Of a stretch of 64,000 bases of DNA, positions 36,601 through 46,051 are shown piece after piece. A program made the position numbers and the translations under genes. The stretch covers positions 2,338,501 through 2,402,500 of the forward strand of contig NZ_AP023272.1 of NCBI RefSeq assembly GCF_013426735.1, written 5' to 3'. The notes below the pieces were generated by a model. That model did no database searches and was not told the origin of the DNA. It was given only the letters and a program-made list of their open reading frames with translations. Source of the stretch: Agrobacterium vitis (GTDB lineage Bacteria; Pseudomonadota; Alphaproteobacteria; Rhizobiales; Rhizobiaceae). Position 1 is the stretch's first letter; each line of letters starts with the position of its first letter.

Positions 36601-39600
36601 AGGAGAGCGAAACACGCCTTTCCGGCACAATCGATGCCAAGCTCGGCGCTCTGACCGAGACACTCGGAACTGCCGATAGCCGTATCGAGCAAGCCTTCGG
36701 CTCCAAGGCCGATCAACTCCGCGCCGTCTACGAAGAGGGCCAGGCCCGCCTTACACAGACCCTTGACAGCAAAGTCGACCAACTCAGCGATGTGGCGGCA
36801 GAAGCCGATATGCGCATCGAGTTTGCGCTGGGTAGCAAGGTCGATTCGATCCGCTCTGTCTATGAAGATAGCGAAGCGAGACTGGCTGGAACCATTGACG
36901 CCAAACTTGGCCAGTTGATCGAAACCGTCGGTTTTGCCGATAGCCGTGTGCAGCAAGCACTTGGATCCAAAGCCGACCAGATCCGTGAAGCCTATGAGGC
37001 AAATCACGGTCGTCTGGCCGAAATGCTCGACAGCCGTATCAATCAGGTCATGGATACCGCCACGGAAGCCGATCTGCGCATGGCGCTCGCCTTCGGCAAC
37101 AAGGCTGATGATATCAGGGCCGCCTATGAAGAAAACCAGGGCCGTCTTGAACAGTCACTGGAAGCCCATTCCAACCGCTTGACCGAAACGCTTGGCCAAT
37201 CCACAGACCGCGTCGAACAGGTCTTTGGCCGCTCGACCGACCGGGTTGAGCAGGTCTTGGGGTCTGGCGTCTCGCGGATCGAGAGTGACATTACCGGCAG
37301 TGTTTCGCGGCTGGAAACCACCTTTGAAGACAATCACAATCGCCTGCGCCAGACGCTGGACGAGCGTGGCAATGCTATCACCAATGCCTTGCAGAATGCC
37401 CGGAGCGGATTGGAAGAAACCCTCAACGAACAGGGCATGGCCATCGGCGCGTCGATCGCCGCCAGCGCTGGCATGCTGGAAATGTCTCTGGAAGAGCAGC
37501 AGGACAATCTGCGCGCCACCATCGACGCTTCAAGCCGTGATCTTCAGGACAGGCTGCGCGGTTCGGCTGGCGCCATCGCCGGAGAATTCGGTCAGGCTGC
37601 CCGCGAAATCAGCCGCACGGCGGAAGAGTTCTCCACACGGGTCGAAGGATCGCTGGACGGCGTCGCCAACCGGTTGTCCGAAACCGGCACCCGGATCGAG
37701 ACCAGCCTCGGCAGTCTAGAACAGCGTATTCAGGGCAGCCTCGAAGGCGTTGATCTCAAAGTCAGCAATGCCGGTGACAATGTTGCCGCCAAACTCTCCG
37801 AAAAAGTCTCTGATCTGGAGCGCGTCACCACGGATGCAACCCAGCGTATCGAGCAGACACTCGGCGATGCCACGCAGCGTGTTGCCGACACATTTGATAG
37901 TCGCACGTCTGTTATCGATGAGCGCCTCTCGACCATGGACCGCGCGCTGAATATCGGCTTGCAGAATGTGAACAACACCATCGAGGGCAAGGCTGCGGGT
38001 CTCGCCTCATCGTTGCGCGAAGCTGTTATTGGTGCCACCCGTGAGATCGACAGCGAGGCGCAGAAATCCGCCGAGTTGCTGGGCCGGACAGGACAGGAAT
38101 TCTCCGAGACCATGAATGCCCGCAATGAGGAATTCACCCGTTCGGTGCGCGAACAGGCGGAAGACCTCACACGTCGGATCTCCGACACCCAGAACCGGCT
38201 TGCCGGTCAGGGCGCTCAGATTGCACAGAGCTTCTCGGATGCTGGCGATGCCATCGTCAGCAAGGTTTCGGCAGCCGAAGCCACCATCACTGCCAAGGCG
38301 GGAGCCATCGCTGGTACGTTGACCGAGGCCGAAAAGGCCCTGGAAGAACGCGCCACGGCGATCCGCGCTGCACTGTCGGCAACGACCGGCGACATGACCG
38401 AGGCCCTTGACAGCGTTGACAAGGCACTGGACGCCCGTGGCAATGCCATCCGCACCACGTTGGACGAGCGCACCCGCGAGCTGAATTCGATGCTCTCAGG
38501 CCGCACGTCGGAACTGGCTCGCCTGATCGAGGAAAAAGCCAAGCCGACCGTCGAGCAATACGCCCAGGTTGGCCGCGATGCCGTCGAACGGATAGCCCAG
38601 GCCGCCGACCAGAGTGCCAACAGCTTGCGCCAGGAAAATGCCAAACTGGCCGATGCTCTGGCAGCCCGTGCCGCCGAAGCCGCCCGCCAGATGAATGTTG
38701 CGGAAAACAGCCTGACATCCAGCGCTGGCGAGATGATTGACCGCATCAGCGAAACCAACCAGACGCTGCACGCTGTCGTCGAACAGGCCGCCCAGTCCAT
38801 GGCCAATGCCGACCGCCAGTTTGGCGCAACGACAGACCGACTGGCTGCGACGACCGAAAAGGCAGCCGATGTCTTGGCGACCTCCGGCCGGTTGCTGGAA
38901 AGCAATCTGGAGCGGCTGTCCAATGTCTCCAACCAGGCTCTGTCTCAGGTGACGAGCATTGTCGGCCGGTTCGGCGATCATGCGAAAGTGCTTGGCCAGG
39001 CGTCCGAATTGCTCGGCGCAGCGCAGTCCAACCTTGCAGGCACTCTTGACGAGCGTCAGCAGGCCCTGCGCGATCTTTCCATCGGCATCGTCAAGCGGTC
39101 GGAAGAGATCGAGAATACCATGAAGTCGCTGGCCGGCATGGTCGATGGCGCCTTCAGCCAGGCTGAGCAGCGCTCCAGCCAGGTAGCAGGAAACCTGCGT
39201 CAGGGGATTGAGACATCCTTTGCGGATATCGGCCAGATCCTCGGAGAGACCGAACAAAAAGCCAAGTCCGCCGCTGGCTCCATGCGTGACTCACTTCTTT
39301 CGGCTGGCGAAGACGCAACCCGCGCCATTGAGCGCACCTTGGGTGATGCAGAAAAGCGCTCCAGCGAGCTGGCAAACCGCCTGCGCGGTGGCCTGTCTTC
39401 ATCGCTTGCCGATGTAGACCGTATCCTGGCAGAGGCCGGCCAGAAATCGGATGGCACAGCCAACCAGATGCGCGAAGCTGTGCGGTCGGCTGTCGAGGAT
39501 GCCCTTGGCCGCTTCTCCGGTGCCACCGACGAGATCCGTCGCTCTGCTCAGGAAATCCGTCAGGAACTCGACCTGACCCGCACCGAACTGAAGCGCGGCG

Positions 39601-40451
39601 CCTTCGACCTGCCGGAAGAGGCCAAGGAAAGCGCCGGTGCCATGCGTCGTGCGGTTGCCGAGCAGATCAAGGCTTTGCAGGATATTTCACAACTGGTTGG
39701 CCGCAGCGCCCAGCAGCTGGAAATTTCCACGCCAGCGCCTCGCGCTGCCGCGCCTGCCCCTGCTGTTGTTCAGCCGCAACCGGTTCGCCCAGCGCCGACG
39801 GTTCAGGCCCAACCCCAGGCCCCGGCACCAGCCTCACAGGCCGCACCAGCTCCTGTCCCAGCCCGTCCGGCAATTTCGGCAGCGCCAGCCCCTCAGCAAA
39901 CCACACGCCCTGCCGCCAGCCCGCTTGGCCTGCGTGGCAGCCTGCAAAGCGAACAGCCAGCACCCGCTGCAGGCGAAGGCTCTGGCGGTTGGATCAGCGA
40001 CCTGTTGCGAGGCGCTTCGCGTGAGGAACAGACGATCACCTCGCCTGCCCGCGCCACTCGCCCAGTTGGGGAAGCACCGCGCAGCAATGACAGCCGCAAC
40101 CCGCGCCATATGGTCGAATCACTGAATTCACTTTCGGTCGATATTGCCCGGGCCATCGATCACGATGCCTCGGTAGATCTGTGGCGCCGCTACCAGCGCG
40201 GCGAGCGCGACGTCTTTACCCGTCGCCTCTACACGCTGAAGGGCCAGCAGACCTTTGATGAAATCAAGCGTAAATACGACCGCGAGCCGGAATTCCGCAC
40301 CGCCGTCGACCGCTATATCGCCGATTTCGAAAAGCTGTTGTCCGACGTGGCCCGCACCGACCGCGACAAGTCGATCACCCAGTCCTACCTGACGTCGGAT
40401 ACCGGTAAGGTTTATACCATGCTCGCGCATGCGGCGGGCCGGTTTAGCTGA
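33675..40451 (+). CDS. Growth-pole-ring (GPR/RgsE)-like giant coiled-coil membrane protein
   Basis: 2258 residues from ATG 33675. An acidic/Pro-Ala-rich N terminus (about 1-130) is followed by two membrane segments (about 134-190, including GIIAILVGTILPIFVFFSF), a helical region of nearly 1800 residues, a Pro/Ala/Gln linker (about 2015-2095) and a conserved C-terminal domain (DLWRRYQRGERDVFTRRLYT). This layout and size match the GPR protein of Agrobacterium (about 2100 residues, apolipoprotein-like, a ring at the growing pole) and RgsE of Sinorhizobium. It should scaffold polar growth at the inner membrane. Residues about 690-1160 are tandem 88-residue repeats. A strong terminator follows. 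Confidence 0.85.
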   Translation: MATKKTSESIDDSAFQALEAALRIDFEEEDDTPVRGPAPVAAEAKVSDTPRQTKPAPRTSAPPADTTANERERLRAAAQAKAAKAPKPASATTADPAPKSPSLAPANDASRRSSSAVLKSLDAGSMGGALRNATIVSLLWGAGGLALSQLLYGSQIWSGGAAAIFANPGIIAILVGTILPIFVFFSFAIMMSRAQDMRNAARSMAEVALRLSEPETVASERIMSVGQAVRREVSAMNEGIERTIARATELETLVHSEVTALERSYTDNELRVRSLVQELSAERDAIVNHADRIRSSIVGAHDQLKEDLSLATEEIGIRLATSGEAFASMIDMRAATIMEKSNTAATTLGSLLTAKTDEMVQTLGAAGFSLSSEFDNRLQALTGSMSTHGEEILRQFETRASTLDANTEKLNAALNDRARQLNETLVARTREIAQSFTQGEASITGSLDSALTRLNTSLEEKSVSFRQSLQTNAEDALVDIDIRSGLFEDRMQATIGQINATFDDRMTEFATAFDQRAGTLDSKLNESLLRINETMAGGSETIDGILTTSIDRLGNTMTDQSFALAATLGGNQEALTEALSSHSRELADALERRRRELDETISNAQSRIDQIMAERGTALTEALNTSQTRFDETLGSRSEAVINQLTGSHDRISDLLQNASSGIVEAVTSSESRLADTLDRKAQTIIEAADGADARIEAALSDKADAIRAAYETNHERLTSVLDAKVEQLEQTALAVDSRVEAAFGNKADAIRAAYEESEARLTRTLDGKVDQITDAATEADMRIELALGNRMDTIRAVYEDSESRLASTIDAKLGALTETLGNADNRIEQAFGTKADQVLSAYEQSEARLARTLDSKIEQISDAASDADMRIELALGNRMDTIRAVYEDSESRLSSTIDAKLGALTETLGNADVRIEQAFGTKADQVISAYEQSEARLARTLDSKIEQISDAASDADMRIELALGNRMDTIRAVYEESETRLSGTIDAKLGALTETLGTADSRIEQAFGSKADQLRAVYEEGQARLTQTLDSKVDQLSDVAAEADMRIEFALGSKVDSIRSVYEDSEARLAGTIDAKLGQLIETVGFADSRVQQALGSKADQIREAYEANHGRLAEMLDSRINQVMDTATEADLRMALAFGNKADDIRAAYEENQGRLEQSLEAHSNRLTETLGQSTDRVEQVFGRSTDRVEQVLGSGVSRIESDITGSVSRLETTFEDNHNRLRQTLDERGNAITNALQNARSGLEETLNEQGMAIGASIAASAGMLEMSLEEQQDNLRATIDASSRDLQDRLRGSAGAIAGEFGQAAREISRTAEEFSTRVEGSLDGVANRLSETGTRIETSLGSLEQRIQGSLEGVDLKVSNAGDNVAAKLSEKVSDLERVTTDATQRIEQTLGDATQRVADTFDSRTSVIDERLSTMDRALNIGLQNVNNTIEGKAAGLASSLREAVIGATREIDSEAQKSAELLGRTGQEFSETMNARNEEFTRSVREQAEDLTRRISDTQNRLAGQGAQIAQSFSDAGDAIVSKVSAAEATITAKAGAIAGTLTEAEKALEERATAIRAALSATTGDMTEALDSVDKALDARGNAIRTTLDERTRELNSMLSGRTSELARLIEEKAKPTVEQYAQVGRDAVERIAQAADQSANSLRQENAKLADALAARAAEAARQMNVAENSLTSSAGEMIDRISETNQTLHAVVEQAAQSMANADRQFGATTDRLAATTEKAADVLATSGRLLESNLERLSNVSNQALSQVTSIVGRFGDHAKVLGQASELLGAAQSNLAGTLDERQQALRDLSIGIVKRSEEIENTMKSLAGMVDGAFSQAEQRSSQVAGNLRQGIETSFADIGQILGETEQKAKSAAGSMRDSLLSAGEDATRAIERTLGDAEKRSSELANRLRGGLSSSLADVDRILAEAGQKSDGTANQMREAVRSAVEDALGRFSGATDEIRRSAQEIRQELDLTRTELKRGAFDLPEEAKESAGAMRRAVAEQIKALQDISQLVGRSAQQLEISTPAPRAAAPAPAVVQPQPVRPAPTVQAQPQAPAPASQAAPAPVPARPAISAAPAPQQTTRPAASPLGLRGSLQSEQPAPAAGEGSGGWISDLLRGASREEQTITSPARATRPVGEAPRSNDSRNPRHMVESLNSLSVDIARAIDHDASVDLWRRYQRGERDVFTRRLYTLKGQQTFDEIKRKYDREPEFRTAVDRYIADFEKLLSDVARTDRDKSITQSYLTSDTGKVYTMLAHAAGRFS
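35749..37332 (+). repeat. 264-bp in-frame tandem repeats in the GPR-like gene
   Basis: The same segment (ADMRIELALGNRMDTIR and variants) starts at 35749, 36013, 36277, 36541, 36805 and 37069, exactly 264 bases apart each time with no indel. Each unit splits into two 132-base halves of 44 codons, that is four 11-residue turns. The units at 36013-36800 are nearly identical in DNA; the outer ones are more diverged. The last unit's right end is approximate. Confidence 0.85.
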
Positions 40452-40476
40452 CAGCCATCGAATATCTGAATATGAA

Positions 40477-40506
40477 CAAAACCCCGGAGCGCAACTCCGG
40501 GGTTTT
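40477..40506. terminator. Bidirectional terminator after the GPR-like gene
   Basis: CAAAACCCCGGAG and CTCCGGGGTTTTG form a stem of about twelve bases with a short loop, with an A run on the left and a T run on the right. It can end the GPR-like transcript and the leftward agmatinase-family transcript. Confidence 0.88.
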
Positions 40507-40545
40507 GTGTTTGTAAAGTTCAATTTTGAGCGGCAGGCGCCGACT

Positions 40546-41457
40546 TCATCCCTGCCGAACGATGGCGCCAAGGACATTGACGACAAGACGTGCGGCGGTC
40601 AAAGCGGAGAGGTTATCAATGTCAGCGGGAGGATAGAGTTCGACGAGATCTTACCCGACAATTCTTCCCCGCTTGCCGATCCCAGCGATCAGGTCGGTGA
40701 CCTGGGTATATGTAAGACCGCCCGGCGTTCGCGCCGCCACACCCGGCATGACCGAGGGATCAAGACCGTCGCAATCGAGAGTGATGATGGTATGCTCCCC
40801 CTCCGGGATGTGCTGGAGCACAGCTTCGATACCCCGATCGTGAACTGTGCGAGAGGTGATTATGCGACTGCCATAGTGCTGCGCCGCCTCAATTTCGGCA
40901 ATACCTGCGCTGCCGACGCCGCGCATTCCCACTTGAACGATCCCGGCAACATGCGGCATTTCACTGATCCGGCGCATCGGGCTCGAATAGCCATATCGTT
41001 CGCCATCTTTGTCGTCGCGCCAATCAATGTGGGCATCGATTTGCAGGACCCAAACAGGTCCGTGCTGCGAAAAGCCTGAGACAAAGGGAATCGGAATAGA
41101 ATCATCCCCGCCCAACACGACTGGAACAGCCGAAGACGCCAAGATTTCCCGTGTTTTCGCCTCGATTCTGGTTCGGTTGCCGAGATTATCGTGCATGATG
41201 GTCGAGATATTACCGACATCGATGCAGCAGGCCGGTTTGTTATCGAAAAGCGGGCCACCAAGATCGAAATCCCAATGGTCGATCAACCCCGCATCTTCCT
41301 GGCTGGCAACGCGGATAGCATCCGGAGCCAAGGCGTGACCGCTGCTATCTTGTCCGGCATAGGTACTGCCGTGACCAGCTCCGAAAATCACTATTTCGGG
41401 TTTACGCCCGCCGGAAAGCCATTCGGGAAAGCCAAGAAATGAAGGTCCATTGCTCAT
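40546..41457 (-). pseudogene. Agmatinase/arginase family gene with an in-frame stop
   Basis: The frame from ATG 41457 codes 268 residues of an ureohydrolase: GAGHGSTYAGQDSSG, VVLGGDDSIPIP, QIDAHIDWRD and LDCDGLDPSVMPG carry the metal ligands. A TAA at 40651-40653 interrupts it right after KRGRIVG. The same frame continues without a shift as DLVELYPPADIDNLSALTAA and RLVVNVLGAIVRQG to a TGA at 40546, which is the normal family C terminus (usually GFDLVE or GYDLVE). One or two base changes would restore it. The cut product lacks the last 35 residues. It may be inactive, read through, or a sequencing error. Confidence 0.85.
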
Positions 41458-41480
41458 TTTCTAGATCCTGGTTCAATGCC

Positions 41481-42493
41481 CTAAGGAGCAGCCGTTGCGA
41501 GGATTTCCAACATTGCCACGAAATGGCTTGTTCGAATGCCTTTGGGATTTTGTGAAGTATCGACAACCTGGACAACAACCAAGCGCTTTTGAGGGATAAT
41601 TGCTATAGCTTGACCGCCATAGCCGGATGCAAGAGCCGCTCCCTCGCCGAATACGGCAGGGTTCAATGTCCACCAGAGATAACCATAGCCCATGCTTCCC
41701 CGATCGGTTTGGGAGTAAGGCTTGGTTGAGTCCTTGACCCATGATGCAGGAATGACCTGTCTGCTGTTCCATCGACCGGCATCCAGATAAAGCTGACCAA
41801 AACGAGCAGCGTCCCTGGCGCTGAGACTGACCGGGAAAGCAGGATGCTCCGATTGAGCAACCTTTACATAATGGCCGTCACGCGTTGAGAAGTCCTCCAT
41901 GCCGAGTGGCGCAGCGATGCGCTGCGCAAAGCTCTGGAAAATACCTCACCCGTCTGCTGGCGATAGATCGTGCCGAGGGCATTGAAATCCCAATTGTTGT
42001 ACCACCAGAACGAGCCCGGCGCGTGGCTTCCACGCTCTGGCCGTTTGCGCCGCATCTCATCGGTTTCAGAGGCCGCACGATGATAAATTCCTGATCTCGC
42101 CATCAGCAAGTCACGCACCGTCGCTTGTTTTTCTGTCACGGTAAGGCCGGGAGGCTTGTCATCAATCTTCAGATTTTCAAGCGTATTCTCGAGGTTTATG
42201 TGGCCTTCGGATATCGCAATTCCGTAAAGCGCACTCAACAAGCTTTTGCGGATCGACGCCACGTTCACTTTGCGCGAAACGTCACCCCAACGCGCAATAG
42301 CCTTTCCATCCTGAACCACCATAATAGCGGTCGGTTTCAACCGAGTGGCATAATCCTGAGCGGCTTTCAGCCTATCGATATTCCATCCAACTAGTGCCGG
42401 ATCAATACTCTGCCAGGGTTGAGCATGCGCACTTTCCAGGGAAAGCGACATAAACAGAGTCAATAAAGCTTGGAAAAGCAAACGTTTGAGCAT
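41481..42493 (-). pseudogene. Serine hydrolase (beta-lactamase/penicillin-binding class C type), frameshifted
   Basis: From ATG 42493 a signal peptide (LLFQALLTLFMSLSLESAHA) leads to a beta-lactamase-like fold with SIRK (the SxxK nucleophile motif) near residue 85 and FWWYNNWDFNALG, the YxN motif. After GEVF the frame leaves the family pattern; one base later the other frame reads QSFAQRIAAPLGMEDFSTRD and runs to 41481 with SGYGGQAIAI, the expected KTG-like third box. The break is at the AAAA run 41938-41941 (TTTT on the coding strand); one extra T would repair it. Either gene decay or a homopolymer sequencing error. Confidence 0.85.
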
Positions 42494-42627
42494 CCAGATC
42501 AGCTTTCGCACTCATCGCGGAAATTCGATACGCATTTTGCTGTCAATGCTCAAATGCAGCATAGGATTTTGCAATGGAGCAAAGACAGTCTTCCAAGCCG
42601 ATTTTTATCTTTTCCGCCATCAAAACG

Positions 42628-42653
42628 CAAAACCCGCCTTGCGGGCGGGTTTT
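42628..42653. terminator. Bidirectional terminator between pyrG and the serine hydrolase
   Basis: CAAAACCCGCC and GGCGGGTTTTG pair over eleven bases around a TTGCG loop, with A and T runs on the two sides. It lies just after the pyrG stop on the minus strand and should end the pyrG transcript. Confidence 0.88.
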
Positions 42654-42682
42654 GTCTACATTGCCTTGATGATCTGACGACC

Positions 42683-44359
<1,677 letters not shown>

Positions 44360-44385
44360 TCATGCCGGCGACAATACACACAAAG

Positions 44386-44415
44386 AAAAACCGGCGGACT
44401 GTTTAAGTCCGCCGG
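44386..44415 (-). terminator. Terminator of secG
   Basis: CCGGCGGACT (44391-44400) and AGTCCGCCGG (44406-44415) form a perfect ten-base stem with loop GTTTA. On the minus strand it is followed by five T, so it ends the secG transcript 21 bases after the stop. Confidence 0.88.
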
Positions 44416-44436
44416 AGCGAAGATGAACGAGACCGA

Positions 44437-44823
44437 TCAGTTGCCGGTCGGAACAGCGCCGGGCTGAGCCGGTGCGGGCGTTGTCGCAGCGCCGTTAGCA
44501 GGAGCCGGAGCGGTGGCAGGGGCACCAGGCAGCTGGTCAAGAATATTGCCTGATGGTGCCTGCTGGCCAGCCGGAATACGATTGAGAATATCGGTCGGCT
44601 TTGCCTCGAACCGCGACAGAATGCCAAGTCCGAGCGAGGTGATGAAAAACAGCGTCGCCAGAATAGCCGTCGTCCGGGTCAAAGCATTGGCCGCGCCGCG
44701 TGCCGACATGAAGCCTGAGCCGCCGCCGATCCCAAGCCCGCCGCCTTCGGACCGCTGGATCAGCACGACGCCGACAAGCGAAATCACGATTATGAGGTGA
44801 ATGACGATCAGTACGGTCTGCAT
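44437..44823 (-). CDS. secG: Preprotein translocase subunit SecG
   Basis: 128 residues from ATG 44823. Two membrane helices (TVLIVIHLIIVISLVGVVLI and AILATLFFITSLGLGILS) flank the cytoplasmic LIQRSEGGGLGIGGG loop that defines SecG. The C-terminal 50 residues are a Pro/Ala-rich tail, common in alphaproteobacterial SecG. It supports SecYE in protein export. It follows tpiA on the same strand, a common bacterial pairing. Confidence 0.95.
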   Translation of the reverse strand: MQTVLIVIHLIIVISLVGVVLIQRSEGGGLGIGGGSGFMSARGAANALTRTTAILATLFFITSLGLGILSRFEAKPTDILNRIPAGQQAPSGNILDQLPGAPATAPAPANGAATTPAPAQPGAVPTGN

Positions 44824-44920
44824 GGACGATCCATCCTGCCCACGTAGGGCCAAGTCAAAACAACATTCGGCGGCTCTCTACACGAGGAGCCGCCGCAAAG
44901 AAAGCCCTTTTCAACAAAGA

Positions 44921-45691
44921 TCAGGCTGTCAAATCCGAATAGACACCGTATATGGCAAGGAAATCAGCGGCTTTCAAGCTTGCGCCACCAATCAGCGCAC
45001 CATCCACATTGGCAACGCCCATCAGTTCCCGTGCATTAGAAGGCTTGACGGAACCGCCATAGAGGATTCGCATTTTCGCACCCTCATCGCCCAGCCTGCG
45101 CGTCAACTCGGCCCGCATGAAAGCGTGGGCCTCGGTCACGTCTGCGATAGTTGGCGTCACGCCGGTGCCGATCGCCCAGACGGGCTCATAGGCAATGACC
45201 GTATCTTCGGCGCGGGCTTCGTCCGGCACGGAACCGGAGAGCTGGCGCTTGAGAATATCCAGTGTCTGCCCTGCTTTGCGCTGATCCGCTGTCTCGCCGA
45301 TGCAGATGATGGCCGTCAGTCCCGCCGCATGGGCCGCAACCGCTTTGGCGCGCACCAGATGGTCGGTTTCCGCGTGATCGGTACGGCGTTCGGAATGGCC
45401 GACAATGACATGGGTTCCGAAGCAATCAGCGACCATTTCCGCCGAAATATCGCCTGTATGGGCGCCAGATGCATTTTGATGGCAATCCTGCGCGCCGATC
45501 AGCAGCGGGCTGTCGTCGCAGAGCGCGGTTGCCACGTAAAGCAGCGTGGCCGGCGGGCAAATGAGACTGTCCACGGTCTCGCTGAGCGGCCCTTTCACGC
45601 CTTCGGCCATCGCCTTGATCTGATCAAGCGCGTCGCGGGTTCCATTCATCTTCCAATTGCCCGCAACAAGCGGACGTACATCTGGTGTCAT
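44921..45691 (-). CDS. tpiA: Triosephosphate isomerase
   Basis: 256 residues. It interconverts dihydroxyacetone phosphate and glyceraldehyde-3-phosphate. The catalytic residues are Lys in AGNWKMNG, His in VIVGHSERR and Glu in [11 protein letters not shown]. The phosphate-binding loop [11 protein letters not shown] and GALIGGASL follow. It lies about 100 bases upstream of secG and tpiA-secG-pyrG run in the same direction. Confidence 0.98.
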   Translation of the reverse strand: MTPDVRPLVAGNWKMNGTRDALDQIKAMAEGVKGPLSETVDSLICPPATLLYVATALCDDSPLLIGAQDCHQNASGAHTGDISAEMVADCFGTHVIVGHSERRTDHAETDHLVRAKAVAAHAAGLTAIICIGETADQRKAGQTLDILKRQLSGSVPDEARAEDTVIAYEPVWAIGTGVTPTIADVTEAHAFMRAELTRRLGDEGAKMRILYGGSVKPSNARELMGVANVDGALIGGASLKAADFLAIYGVYSDLTA

Positions 45692-46051
45692 ATTGATTCA
45701 ACCCACCCTTATTCCATGTTCCTGTTCAGCCGGAGGTCGCTTTTTTGCGCCTCAACCGACAGCCAGGAAACCATAAACAATACTCTTCCACATCTAGACA
45801 CCCTATAAAAGGACGTGGCGGCAAAAAAGGCAAGTTGCAATGCAGCATGCCGTTAATTCATGCAGAGTACACTTTAACCCTGTAATTATAGGGATAACTA
45901 CAGAAAGAGATTCGGGGCCACTGGCGGATCAGAATCGGTATTGGCAAAACTTTTAAATTGTTCGGATGTTTCTCGATAACGGCGCTTCTCCAAAGCACCG
46001 ATTCGGCGTATGCGGAAAGCTTGTTTCCCCTTAGTCAACCGGAGAGCCGCA
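45692..46051. other. Divergent intergenic region, tpiA and diguanylate cyclase
   Basis: 360 bases without a supportable gene. It must hold the tpiA promoter leftward and that of the cyclase rightward. A small ACCCT/AGGGA dyad around TTAAT-rich DNA lies near 45876-45895. No repeat or strong terminator was seen. Confidence 0.35.

Noticed and set aside
36013..36804. Near-identical 264-bp units as a CRISPR or satellite array
   Set aside because: The units are contiguous, in frame and code for regular helical protein; there are no spacers.
34725..37007. A 760-codon open frame on the strand opposite the GPR-like gene
   Set aside because: It lies wholly inside the repeat region and its length follows from the repeated codon pattern of the real gene. 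It has no ribosome binding site or known domain.
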